From assembly GCA_963663735.2 (NCBI GenBank), contig CAXXHN010000001.1:1488001-1552000 (forward strand): a DNA stretch of 64,000 nt, in the 5' to 3' direction. The first letter of the stretch is position 1; every line of letters begins with the position of its first letter. Below are positions 44,493-53,668 of the stretch, one piece after another. Under the pieces are notes generated by a model. It was not told the DNA's origin, made no database searches, and worked only from the letters and a program-made list of their open reading frames with translations. Both the position numbers and the translations under genes were made by a program. The stretch is from G963663735 sp963663735 (lineage in GTDB: Bacteria; Acidobacteriota; UBA6911; RPQK01; JAPXNP01).

Positions 44493-45422
44493 TCAATCCT
44501 TGTTTTTTTTCACTTTTAACCAGGCATCTTCCATCTCATCAATCGAGACTTCGCTAATGTTTTTCCCGTCTGAGTGGAAATGCTGTTCCATGGCCTGAAA
44601 ACGTGAAATGAATTTCTGGTTGGCTTTCGCCAGCGCTGTTTCAGGGTCAAGCTTCAGGAACCGGGCGATATTTACAGCTGTAAAAAGTATGTCGCCGGCT
44701 TCTTCCCTGATTTTCTCAGGGATTCCCTGTTCGACAGCCTCGTTGAGTTCACGGACTTCTTCAGAGAGTTTGCTTTCGATCCCCTGCAGGTCAGGCCAGT
44801 CAAAACCAGTACCCGCGGCTTTGGCGGATACCATTCTGGCTACATGTAAAGCGGGCAGGGAAGGAGGAATCCCATCCAGTATTGAAGTTGAAGATCTGAC
44901 TTCTTTCCCCGACTCCGCTTTTTCGCTGGATTTAAGCCTTTCCCAGTTTTTTAATAATTCCTCAGAGTCCTTGAACTCGGCATCACCAAATACGTGGGGA
45001 TGTCGGAGGACCATTTTTTTATGTATCCTGCGGCAGACATCCTCGATGTTGAAATCACCTTTTTCAGAAGCTATCTCACTGTGGAACAGGATCTGGAAAA
45101 GAAGGTCGCCCAGTTCTTCGCAGAGGTCTGCTGGATCATTGCCATCCAGGGCTTCCAGGACTTCGTGGGCTTCTTCAATCAGGTGAGGTTTTAATGTTTC
45201 TCCAGTCTGTTCACGGTCCCAGGGGCAGCCTTCGGGGCTCCTGAGCTTTTTTACCAGTGCAACCAGTCTGTCGAAGGATTCGGAGTTTTCTAGATTCTTC
45301 AATGCCGGTACTTTCGAGGATGGAGAAGGCGCTTTATACAGGGGTTGGAGAGCCTCCTGGCGGCTCTCCGTTAATGCTGTCGCTCTTCCGGGTTTAGGCT
45401 TCAATAAGGTCGTATTTTTCAA
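44493..45422 (-). CDS. mazG: Nucleoside triphosphate pyrophosphohydrolase MazG
   Basis: Up to 309 residues. Two MazG repeats: the first with SPEGCPWDREQTGETLKPHLIEE and EELGDLLFQILFHSEIA (E-x2-D metal motif), the second with GFDWPDLQGIESKLSEEV and EEAGDILFTAVNIARFL. It hydrolyses NTPs, including (d)NTPs and ppGpp-related species, to NMP and PPi. The longest frame starts at a TTG (45422) inside the end of rng with no ribosome site; the conserved core starts only near residue 49, so the true start may lie further in. It follows rng closely and is probably cotranscribed. Confidence 0.9.
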   Translation of the reverse strand: MKNTTLLKPKPGRATALTESRQEALQPLYKAPSPSSKVPALKNLENSESFDRLVALVKKLRSPEGCPWDREQTGETLKPHLIEEAHEVLEALDGNDPADLCEELGDLLFQILFHSEIASEKGDFNIEDVCRRIHKKMVLRHPHVFGDAEFKDSEELLKNWERLKSSEKAESGKEVRSSTSILDGIPPSLPALHVARMVSAKAAGTGFDWPDLQGIESKLSEEVRELNEAVEQGIPEKIREEAGDILFTAVNIARFLKLDPETALAKANQKFISRFQAMEQHFHSDGKNISEVSIDEMEDAWLKVKKNKD

Positions 45423-47385
45423 TGTGCATCAATGGGTCTGTCCGTATGGTGAGGATTTTTCCGGTCATTTCCTTTATTTCCTCAGAAACCTCCTTCTCAC
45501 TTTCACGGAGGGCTCTCCCGATTTCGGGATGACACCTGATGATCAGTTCCTGCCCGTCACCGAAAAGGGAGATCGATCGCCGGACTTCCTGATGGATATT
45601 GTAACAGATGGTCCTCGTCGATTTGGTGAGACCGGTACCTTCGCAGTATAAGCAAGTCTGGCACAGGGTCCTTTCCAGTGACTGTTTCACTCTTTTCCTG
45701 GTTATGGACACCAGCCCGAAATCATTAAATGGCAGGACCTTTGAAGGGGCTTTGTCTTTACTCAGTTCAGCCAGCAGGGCATCCATGACTTTCTGCCGGT
45801 TTTTGGGATCAGACATGTCAATGAGGTCAAGCACAATTATTCCGCCCAGATCGCGCAGCCTTATTTGTCTGGCTACTTCCCGCACCGCATCCAGGTTGGT
45901 TTTGGTTATGGTGTCCTCAAGAGAATTGGTTCGCCCCACATATTTCCCGGTATTAACATCAATGGCAACCAGAGCTTCGGTCTGATTGATGTCTATGTAC
46001 CCGCCATTACGCAGCCACACCTTGGTTTTGAGTGCCTGTTCAATCTCAATATTCACCTTGAATTCATCGAAAATAGGATTCTTCTTGCTATAGAGGCGGA
46101 CTTTTTTTACCAGGTCTGGATTGAAATTGGAAATAAATTCAACCAGTCTTTCATATTCACTCTCATCGTCTACACGAATGGCGCTGAAATCCTTGGAGAA
46201 ATAGTCACGGACAATACGCTGCACCAGGTCAAGTTCAGAGTGAACCAGGGATGGGGCTGATTGCCGTTCTGCCTTGTTACGTACCTGTTCCCATAACCTG
46301 GTCAGGTAAATCATGTCCTGTTCAAAATCAGATTTGGGCTTGCTGTCTCCTGCCGTACGTACTATGAATCCTTTTTCAAAAGTGCCGCGCAACCCTGAGA
46401 TGATGTCTCTGAGGCGATGCCTTTCCTTGCTTGAGGCAATTTTTCTCGAAACTCCCACATGGTCAACTGTAGGCATGAACACCAGATATCTGGCAGGAAG
46501 TACAATATGGGATGTGATCCTGGCGCCTTTTTTCCCGATTGGCTCCTTGGCAATCTGCACCAGGATTTCCTGACCTTCCTTAAGCAGGTCACCTATCAGA
46601 GGCCCCGAACCCCGGTTATAAGATTTTTTTTTCTCCCTTGGTTTTCCCGGCGATTTTGATGTCGCAAAGGAGGGGAGAGTATTAACCATTTCTGCCCGGT
46701 CTCCAGGGCCGATCAGGTTTTCTTCACTTCCATTTTTCCTCTTGGCATTAATCCTGGCAATCGGTGGGATTGAGCCGGGAAGGATATTACTGGACAAAGG
46801 AATCATCCCTGATTCAGCCTGGTACCTTGTTTTGCCATTTTGGGAGGAGGTGTAGATCCTTTCCGGAAGGATTCGAGGAAAAGCATTTTCTCCGGTATAG
46901 GATAAAGGCGGTTCAGGTTTCTCTTCTTTGCGTGGCTGTGGCTGCTTTTCAGCAATAACCTCAGGTTGCACGGGTCTGCTGTTTTTTTTCTGTGGCGGAG
47001 TTTTTTCAGGTTCCGCAATGGCCTTTTGGGTTATTTTGTTCTGGGGAGAACGCCTGGATTGCCTGTTGGAGCGGTTTTCAGAAGGCTCAGCAGCAATCAG
47101 GCCGGTTTCTTCAATAGCATCGGATTCAGAAACAAATAATTCCTCATATTCCTCAAGATCTTCGGTGAAATCTGAGACATAAAGAAACGCATTTCGTTCC
47201 AGACCGATATCGACAAATGCGGCTTGCATTCCAGGAAGGACACGGGCAACTTTTCCTTTGTAAATATTACCAAGGATTCCTCGGCTACGTTTTCTTTCTA
47301 CGAAAATCTGCGTAACTTGGTCTTCTTCCAGGATGGCAAGCTTAGTTTCTAAGCTCGTGGAGCTGATGATCAACTCTTTAGCCAT
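45394..47385 (-). CDS. rng: Ribonuclease G/E family endoribonuclease with a large insert in the S1 domain
   Basis: 663 residues; E. coli RNase G is about 490. N-terminal MAKELIISSTSLETKLAIL and GNIYKGKVARVLPGMQAAFV start the S1 domain, but residues ~78-262 are a Pro/Lys/Glu/Ser-rich, low-complexity insert before the S1 fold resumes at EGQEILVQIAKEPIGKKGAR. The catalytic domain is normal: AIDVNTGKYVG (Asp ~476), VLDLIDM (Asp ~520) and the zinc-link cysteines in CQTCLYCEG (about 575-581). It processes rRNA and decays mRNA. A GGAGAAAG ribosome site precedes the ATG. Confidence 0.95.
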   Translation of the reverse strand: MAKELIISSTSLETKLAILEEDQVTQIFVERKRSRGILGNIYKGKVARVLPGMQAAFVDIGLERNAFLYVSDFTEDLEEYEELFVSESDAIEETGLIAAEPSENRSNRQSRRSPQNKITQKAIAEPEKTPPQKKNSRPVQPEVIAEKQPQPRKEEKPEPPLSYTGENAFPRILPERIYTSSQNGKTRYQAESGMIPLSSNILPGSIPPIARINAKRKNGSEENLIGPGDRAEMVNTLPSFATSKSPGKPREKKKSYNRGSGPLIGDLLKEGQEILVQIAKEPIGKKGARITSHIVLPARYLVFMPTVDHVGVSRKIASSKERHRLRDIISGLRGTFEKGFIVRTAGDSKPKSDFEQDMIYLTRLWEQVRNKAERQSAPSLVHSELDLVQRIVRDYFSKDFSAIRVDDESEYERLVEFISNFNPDLVKKVRLYSKKNPIFDEFKVNIEIEQALKTKVWLRNGGYIDINQTEALVAIDVNTGKYVGRTNSLEDTITKTNLDAVREVARQIRLRDLGGIIVLDLIDMSDPKNRQKVMDALLAELSKDKAPSKVLPFNDFGLVSITRKRVKQSLERTLCQTCLYCEGTGLTKSTRTICYNIHQEVRRSISLFGDGQELIIRCHPEIGRALRESEKEVSEEIKEMTGKILTIRTDPLMHIEKYDLIEA

Positions 47386-48170
47386 TCTTTCTCCTAACTG
47401 TACAGATAGGGAACCTGTTTTGTGGGAGAAGTTTTCAGGAGGATAAAAATCGTATATCGGGCAGTCTATTCCCGGTTGCAGCCTCTTTGGACCAGCGAAG
47501 GTCCTTTACAAAAAGGAGGCGAGTGTCCATGACCGCTACTCTTAGCCCAGCCTTTTCTGGCTGCCGGGTATAAACTAGTTGGATATCACAAAAAAATCTA
47601 AAACTTGTAAGCCTGAAAAGCTTCTCTTTTTGTATATATTTTAGGCAGTTAAAACCTGCCCCTTAAAATCATAAAAATTTTTATCTTCAGAAATGCCTGA
47701 AAACAGGATTCTATTATAACTTCGGAGCCCCTACATCTGCAAGTGATTTCTTTGCGTTACCAGTTGAAAAGGAACTGATTCTGACAGCAAACAGGTGAGG
47801 GTTATCTTTTAATTGAGCAGGTTCCCGGATTGATACGGACCGGTTATGTGATCAGAATTAAAGCAATTAAGCTTGAATTCACAGTGGGCAGGTTCGGCAA
47901 GGATTCCACCATATTGTACAGGTTTTGCTGAGGGTTAAACCTGGAATATATTTATCCTATTTACTGAGCAAATGTTTGCTGCCTCTCTCTTAATTGCACA
48001 CCTTTCCAGGCCGGTCCCTGTGCCGCATCGATACCTGGTGCGATGAGAAATCCGGTTTACACTCGGCAGTTTCTTCTTTCTGGATATTTATTGCATATCA
48101 ATATGAAACCGCCTGGGGTCGAGCTTGTTCAAAGTGCGCGGTACAAGGGGCAGTCCGGGAAACCTGCCTA
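47386..48170. other. Long gap upstream of rng and downstream of rodA
   Basis: About 785 bases. The part next to rng likely holds its promoter and a long leader with a possible short ORF (47435-47530) and a CAGCC/GGCTG hairpin near 47555. I recognise no gene in 47600-48170. Confidence 0.5.
47435..47530 (-). CDS. Possible 31-residue leader ORF upstream of rng
   Basis: ATG at 47530, stop at 47435-47437, about 50 bases before the rng start. The peptide begins MDTRLLFVKDLRWSKEAATG and is rich in Arg and Lys. AAGAG lies about 8 bases before the ATG. RNase E/G genes are often controlled through their 5' leader, so a translated leader is imaginable, but no homologue is known to me and chance cannot be excluded. 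Confidence 0.25.
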   Translation of the reverse strand: MDTRLLFVKDLRWSKEAATGNRLPDIRFLSS

Positions 48171-49262
48171 TCAGGTGTTGACAAATCGTCGTGAATTAAC
48201 ATTGAGAGCCAGTCCCAGGGCCGCGGTTGATGCCAGCAGTGAAGATCCCCCATAGCTCAGGAGGGGTAGTGGAATACCGATGGCCGGGAGAAGTCCAGTT
48301 GCCATACCAATATTTATGACCAGGTGGGAGAGAAAAAAACAAATTACCCCTGTCGTGATCAATAAACCGCTTCGGTTGCGCGCGTTGCGGCATATTTCCA
48401 GCATACGCCACAGGATAATCAGGTAGAGGGTTAATATGAAAAAGGCTCCAATAAATCCGGTTTCTTCAACCAGGAGAGTAAATATAAAATCAGTATGGCT
48501 CTCCGGGACGTATCCGAGCTGGGCATGAAGGCCTTTGCCGATGCCCTTGCCGAAAAATCCGCCGGAGCCCATGGCAATGAGGGATTGGCGGGTTTGGTAT
48601 CCAATGCCCTGGGGATCAAGCTCCGGATTGAACACGGCCTTGATTCTCTGCTTCTGGTAATCCTTGAGCACCATCCAGCCGACCGGAGCCACTAGCAGCA
48701 GGCAAAGCAGGATGATGATCATTACTTTAGGACGGATTCCGGACATCCAGAGCATCCCTCCCAGTACAGGGAGGTACATGACCGCGGTACCCAGGTCTCC
48801 CTGGAGCAGGATAAGGATTACCGGAAGCAGGCCCAGGGCAGTGCACAGGAGCAGTTTGGAATAGGGGAGGTATTCTTTTTTAAACTGCCCCAGCAGGCTG
48901 GCCATAAAAAGAATATATATTATTTTTCCCGGCTCGGAAGGCTGAATTCGAAAGCTGCCAATGGAAAGCCAGCTCCTGCTATTGTTAATCTCTGTCCCGA
49001 AGAAGAGTACGCCCAGAAGAACCAGGAGCAGAAAGGTATAAAACACCACAGAATAATAGGTAAGAATTTCAAAATCGATATAGAGGAATACCAGGCACAC
49101 CAGAAATGCGATGCCAACCCTGGACAGTTGACTCAGGTAGAGTGCTGACCCGGTTCCCCCCAAGTCGAGGCTGTAAGCAGCCAGAAGCCCGGCCAGAACC
49201 AGCAGCATTGATCCTGCTATCAGCAGAAAGTCCAGTTGATACAGAAATTTGCGAAAATTCAT
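48171..49262 (-). CDS. rodA: Rod-shape SEDS peptidoglycan glycosyltransferase RodA
   Basis: 363 residues with ten hydrophobic segments. SEDS landmarks include SFRIQPSEPGKI, LQGDLGTAVMYL, the periplasmic-loop FFGKGIGKGLHAQLGYVPESHTDFIF and the C-terminal PLLSYGGSSLL. It polymerises lipid II glycan strands for side-wall growth with PBP2 as partner. The start overlaps the mrdA stop by 4 bases (ATGA), as expected of the pair. Confidence 0.95.
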   Translation of the reverse strand: MNFRKFLYQLDFLLIAGSMLLVLAGLLAAYSLDLGGTGSALYLSQLSRVGIAFLVCLVFLYIDFEILTYYSVVFYTFLLLVLLGVLFFGTEINNSRSWLSIGSFRIQPSEPGKIIYILFMASLLGQFKKEYLPYSKLLLCTALGLLPVILILLQGDLGTAVMYLPVLGGMLWMSGIRPKVMIIILLCLLLVAPVGWMVLKDYQKQRIKAVFNPELDPQGIGYQTRQSLIAMGSGGFFGKGIGKGLHAQLGYVPESHTDFIFTLLVEETGFIGAFFILTLYLIILWRMLEICRNARNRSGLLITTGVICFFLSHLVINIGMATGLLPAIGIPLPLLSYGGSSLLASTAALGLALNVNSRRFVNT

Positions 49263-51100
49263 TGTTCTCTGCTCCCGGTTCCGCTGTCTTCCCCGGATTC
49301 TGCTGGGGGTTCTGGATCGATTCCCCTGGTTTTCCGGTAGAAGGCATCAAAGATCTTACCGGCAATCGGGGCGGCACCGGTCCCGCCTCCTCCTCCGCTC
49401 TGGACAATGACAGCAACAACTATTTCCGGATTATCCAGGGGAGCGAAACCGGCAAACCAGGCGTTATGGGTGAATTTTGCCTTTGCTGTATCTGACAGTG
49501 TCTCACGCACCTCCCGGCTGATCAACTGCGCTGTCCCTGTTTTGCCACAGACATCAAATCCATCAACTTTGGCCCTCCTGCCGGTCCCCCATTCATTAAC
49601 AGCGCTCCACATTCCTTTCCTTACGGCCGCCAGGTTCTCCGGGGCAATGTCGGCTTCCGGGATCGGTGTTTCATTCTGAAAAGGAGAGGGATTTTTAACA
49701 ATGTGAATAGGTGGGATTTTTCCAGTCGCAATGATGCCGACTGCCTTGGCTATTTGCAGCGGAGTTGCGTTTATGCGGCCCTGCCCGATAGCAACTGAAA
49801 TAGTCTCCCCGGCATACCATGGTTCACCCAGGACTCTTTTTTTCCATTCGCTTGTTGGCACCAGGCCGGAAACCTCATTGGGCAGATCTATTCCGGTTGG
49901 CATTCCCAGGCCGAACTTTTTGCTGAATTCAGCTATCCGGTCAATCCCCAGCTCCTGCCCGAGCAGGTAGAAATAAATATTGCAGGAATGCAGCAGGGCT
50001 TCTTTCAGACTAACTTCTCCATGGCTCGAAGTACACCTGAAGGGCCTTCCATAGAGGGTTATGGCCCCATTGCAGTAAACTGTGGTTCTTTCATTGATCA
50101 GCCCGGTTTCGAGGCCAGCGACGGCTAAAATTACCTTGAAAATAGAACCGGGTGAATAAACACTTCCCGTGGCCCGGTTAAGGAGAGGTTTGTCAGGGTC
50201 GTTGATAAGTTCTCCCCATTGTTTCTGGCTGATCCCTGAAGAAAAATAATTGGGATCAAAACCAGGCATGCTTGCCAGGGCCAGGATTTCCCCATTCGCG
50301 GGATCAAGGGCGACAACAGCCCCGGCCCTGTCGCCAAGTTCCTGTTCGGCGATTTCTTGCAGGTCAATATCAGTTGACAGGGTGATATCTGATCCTTTGC
50401 TCGGCTGCTTGAAACCTAGTTCCTCCTGAATTCTTCCTAAGCTGTCTACCAGGACTGTCCTCACTCCATCTTCTCCCATCAAATGGGAGTTGTAGGCTTT
50501 TTCTATTCCGTTTTTGCCGACGGAGTGACCTGGTTTTGCATGTTGATAGGATGGTGAGGACAATTCGTCGGGGGAAATGCGTCCAACATACCCAATTATG
50601 TGAGAGCCCAGAGCACCGTATCGGTAATGACGCTTGGGAGATTCGGTTATATCCAGTTCAGGATATTCCCTGTATCGGGCCAGGATCCAGGAGACCTGCT
50701 GCAGGGTAAGTCTATCTGCCAGGGTGACAGGCCTGAAAGAGGGGACTGCCTTATTTTCTTCCAGGGTTGCGAGGAGTTCAGTCCTGTCGAGTCCCAAATC
50801 CGCCGCTATTTTGTTTATGGTACATTCGGCGCATTCGGTTTTGTCACGGTAGAGGTCCAGGGCAAAGGAGTTCTCGTTGTCGGCCAGAACCCTGCCTTCT
50901 CTGTCAGTAATAAGGCCCCTGGGTGCGTAGACAGTTATTTGGCGCAGCTGGTTTCGTTCCGCAAGTTCAGCATAGTATGAATACCTGGCTACGGTTATCT
51001 GCCATACTCTCAGGATGAAACTGGCCAGCACCACGATGATGATGATCTGCAGGTATCTCAGCCTGATAAAAAGTATTCTGTTATCCTGATTTAATTCCAC
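49259..51100 (-). CDS. mrdA: Penicillin-binding protein 2 (transpeptidase)
   Basis: 613 residues. One N-terminal membrane helix (LQIIIIVVLASFILRVW), a dimerisation/pedestal region with YAPRGLITDREGRVLAD, then the transpeptidase with SPGSIFK (SxxK), SCN (SxN) and CGKTGTAQ (KTG). It cross-links peptidoglycan during elongation with RodA. A Glu/Ser/Gly-rich tail of about 20 residues ends the protein. It follows mreD by about 24 bp and overlaps rodA. Confidence 0.95.
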   Translation of the reverse strand: MELNQDNRILFIRLRYLQIIIIVVLASFILRVWQITVARYSYYAELAERNQLRQITVYAPRGLITDREGRVLADNENSFALDLYRDKTECAECTINKIAADLGLDRTELLATLEENKAVPSFRPVTLADRLTLQQVSWILARYREYPELDITESPKRHYRYGALGSHIIGYVGRISPDELSSPSYQHAKPGHSVGKNGIEKAYNSHLMGEDGVRTVLVDSLGRIQEELGFKQPSKGSDITLSTDIDLQEIAEQELGDRAGAVVALDPANGEILALASMPGFDPNYFSSGISQKQWGELINDPDKPLLNRATGSVYSPGSIFKVILAVAGLETGLINERTTVYCNGAITLYGRPFRCTSSHGEVSLKEALLHSCNIYFYLLGQELGIDRIAEFSKKFGLGMPTGIDLPNEVSGLVPTSEWKKRVLGEPWYAGETISVAIGQGRINATPLQIAKAVGIIATGKIPPIHIVKNPSPFQNETPIPEADIAPENLAAVRKGMWSAVNEWGTGRRAKVDGFDVCGKTGTAQLISREVRETLSDTAKAKFTHNAWFAGFAPLDNPEIVVAVIVQSGGGGGTGAAPIAGKIFDAFYRKTRGIDPEPPAESGEDSGTGSREQ

Positions 51101-51124
51101 TATTAGCCGCCAGGTATTGCGATT

Positions 51125-51658
51125 TTATAATTGAACAAATTGTTTTGGACCGGCCTGCAGCCGATTCAGCAGCCGGAACAGGATATCTCCTGCAATCCCG
51201 GTAAGCAGCGACCCGGACAGGAGAGTCAGGATTGGGATGTTTCCGGACACGTTGGCCAATATATAATGAGATTTGTAAACCAGCAGATTGTTCACCATTG
51301 AAATGACAGCTATCAGGACAAATCTCAAGATTCCTTCCAGTTCCGGATTCAGAATAGTGCTCAGGTATGATGCGGAATATCCGATAATTGTTTTAATGGC
51401 GCCATTCAGTCCCAGCATGACTCCAAGCATGAAGTCCTGGGCAATCCCGAATACGGTTCCCGCCATACTACCTTTGATGGAGTTGCTGGACCAGCCGATA
51501 TAAAAGACAAGAATCAAGGTCCAGTCCAGGTTGAGATAAATGGGAAGAAACCTACTCTGCAATAAATCCAGCAGCATGGAGAGCAGAAGGAGTATGCCCA
51601 GAAAAGGGACCCTGAGGTAGGGGCTGTATGTGCTTTCGTTCCTGTTTGGTCTGTTCAC
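51125..51658 (-). CDS. mreD: Rod-shape-determining membrane protein MreD
   Basis: 177 residues with about five hydrophobic segments (FLGILLLLSMLLDLLQS, WTLILVFYIGW, and so on), the usual MreD length. Sequence is poorly conserved in this family, so position between mreC and mrdA is the main support. Its start overlaps the mreC stop by 4 bases. It belongs to the elongasome membrane complex. Confidence 0.88.
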   Translation of the reverse strand: MNRPNRNESTYSPYLRVPFLGILLLLSMLLDLLQSRFLPIYLNLDWTLILVFYIGWSSNSIKGSMAGTVFGIAQDFMLGVMLGLNGAIKTIIGYSASYLSTILNPELEGILRFVLIAVISMVNNLLVYKSHYILANVSGNIPILTLLSGSLLTGIAGDILFRLLNRLQAGPKQFVQL

Positions 51659-52461
51659 TGTTCTCCAATTATAATTGAGACCTCTTCCAGTCTGGAAAAA
51701 TCGGTTACAGGGTTGACCTGGATTTTTTGGTATATCCTTCCATCCTGTTTGGAAACAATCCTGCCTATCGGCAGTTCCTTTGGATAAATTCCATCCGTTC
51801 CTGAGGTGTAGACCATTTCGCCAATGCTGACAGGCTCAGAAACTGATACAAAATCCAGGTTCATGAGTTTTGAATCAGTGCCTCTGACAACGCATTGCAG
51901 CCTTGAATTCTCCAGCAGGGCACCGGCTGACGCCAGGGAGTCGGTTATTAATTCAACTTCAGAAGCGAACAGGTTAGCTGCAATGACTCTTCCAACCAGG
52001 CCATCACTGCTTATTACAGCCTGGTTGGGGGCAACTCCTGCCAGCGTGCCCTGGTTGACTATGATTGTGTCAGAAAAGAATCTGAGGTTTTTGTGGATAA
52101 CCGAGCCTTGAAGGTATTTGAAAAGAAGAGGACCTGCAATAGCGGAGAAATTTTCTCTTTCAGTGAGTTTTTTAACAGCTCTCAGCTGGTGAAGCTCAAT
52201 TTTAAGCCTGGAATTCTCCTGGATCAGGCGTTGATTCTCCTTATCCTGGGCCAGCAGGAAAACATATTTGTGAACCAGGGAAGATGCCGAGTTTATGACC
52301 AGTTGCTCCATGTAAACAAAAGGTGTTATCACGGCAAGACCAGTCTGGTTCAACAGGGTTTGACCCTCTTCTGATCGTATCTGAACGGATAACAACAGGA
52401 GATTAAACAACAGGAGAAGGGTCAATACTACCTGGGGCCTTCTCAGATATGTCCAGAACAT
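51655..52461 (-). CDS. mreC: Rod-shape-determining protein MreC
   Basis: 268 residues. One N-terminal membrane helix (VVLTLLLLFNLLLLSVQI), a coiled coil at about residues 70-100 (ENQRLIQENSRLKIELHQLR), and the periplasmic beta-rich domains with GTLAGVAPNQAVISSDGLVGRV, the MreC hallmark. It links MreB to PBP2 and RodA. Its ATG overlaps the mreB stop by one base (TAATG). Confidence 0.93.
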   Translation of the reverse strand: MFWTYLRRPQVVLTLLLLFNLLLLSVQIRSEEGQTLLNQTGLAVITPFVYMEQLVINSASSLVHKYVFLLAQDKENQRLIQENSRLKIELHQLRAVKKLTERENFSAIAGPLLFKYLQGSVIHKNLRFFSDTIIVNQGTLAGVAPNQAVISSDGLVGRVIAANLFASEVELITDSLASAGALLENSRLQCVVRGTDSKLMNLDFVSVSEPVSIGEMVYTSGTDGIYPKELPIGRIVSKQDGRIYQKIQVNPVTDFSRLEEVSIIIGEQ

Positions 52462-53483
52462 TACAAGCTTACTCTGCGAAGCAAGCTCATGTCGTCGAGC
52501 ATCTTTCCCACTCCATGTACCACTGACAGCAGCGGTTCTTCAGCCAGGAAAACCGGAAGGCCGGTTTCCTTGTGCAGCCTTTTGTCAAGGTTATGAAGCA
52601 GGGCTCCTCCGCCGGTTAAAACGATACCTTTATCCACCAGGTCGGCAGAAAGCTCGGGAGGGGTCCTTTCAAGGGCCACCCTGACAGCTTCCACAATTAT
52701 CCCGATACTGTCTTCGAGTGCTTCCAGGATTTCTTCGTTGGTTATTTTTACAGTTTTAGGTACGCCTTCAATCAGGTTGCGTCCCTTTATTTCCATTGTA
52801 ACAACAGGTCCGTCAAGGAGGGCGCATCCGATTTCGTGCTTTACTCTCTCAGCAGTTCTCTCCCCAATCAGGAGATTGTGCTTCCTCTTGATGCTCTGGA
52901 TTATCGCGGAATCCATCTCATTCCCGGCGATCCTTACACACCTGCTGTAGACAATTCCGGACAGGCTGATAACAGCGACGTCGGTAGTCCCACCTCCGAT
53001 GTCCACGATCATGCTGCCACTCGGCTCGGTGATCGGGAGCCCCACGCCAATGGCTGCCGCCATTGCCTCTTCCACCAGGAAGACTTCACTTGCCCTGGCC
53101 CTCAGTGCTGATTCCCTAACTGCTCTCTTTTCGACCTGGGTTATCTCCGAGGGAATGCAGATTACTATTCTGGGGCTGATCAGGTGGTTTCTCTGGTGCG
53201 CCTTGCGGATAAAATGCTTCAGCATCTCCTCCGTGGCGTCAAAGTCAGCGATCACTCCATCTTTCATGGGTTTGATGGCTACAATTGAACCAGGAGTTTT
53301 TCCCAGCATCTCTTTGGCCTCCTGGCCTACAGCTTCCACCCGGTTTGTGATTTTATTTATGGCTACAATCGAAGGTTCATTGACAACAATTCCCTTGTTT
53401 TTAACGTAAACCAGGGTATTGGCAGTCCCAAGGTCAATGCCAAGATCGTTTGAGAAATAACTGAAAAGCGAAAGTAAATTCAT
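52461..53483 (-). CDS. mreB: Actin-like rod-shape protein MreB
   Basis: 340 residues, standard length. Actin-fold nucleotide motifs: LGIDLGTANTLVYVKNKGIV (in part), SMIVDIGGGTTDVAVISLSG, and the C-terminal GIVLTGGGALL. It forms membrane-bound filaments that direct side-wall synthesis. It is first in the mreB-mreC-mreD-mrdA-rodA operon; the divergent 185-bp gap to the ppiD-like gene contains its promoter. Confidence 0.97.
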   Translation of the reverse strand: MNLLSLFSYFSNDLGIDLGTANTLVYVKNKGIVVNEPSIVAINKITNRVEAVGQEAKEMLGKTPGSIVAIKPMKDGVIADFDATEEMLKHFIRKAHQRNHLISPRIVICIPSEITQVEKRAVRESALRARASEVFLVEEAMAAAIGVGLPITEPSGSMIVDIGGGTTDVAVISLSGIVYSRCVRIAGNEMDSAIIQSIKRKHNLLIGERTAERVKHEIGCALLDGPVVTMEIKGRNLIEGVPKTVKITNEEILEALEDSIGIIVEAVRVALERTPPELSADLVDKGIVLTGGGALLHNLDKRLHKETGLPVFLAEEPLLSVVHGVGKMLDDMSLLRRVSL

Positions 53484-53668
53484 ATAAATTTATCTCAACT
53501 GCGTAAAAAATTTTCTTATCAAGAGAAGGAAGTGTACCGAAAACAGTACTTTTTCCCGTTCGTTTATATTAACATTATTGTTTCAATTTTAGGCGAAGAA
53601 TTGGAAAAGTAAAGCTGTGCTATACTTTCTTTCTTTATAAATTATAGGGCCGGAGGTTAGATAAATTA

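Noticed and set aside
44287..44496. 69-codon minus-strand frame between the DUF1844 gene and mazG
   Set aside because: TTG start overlapping the mazG stop, no ribosome site, no recognisable sequence; might be a decayed gene but I cannot support it.
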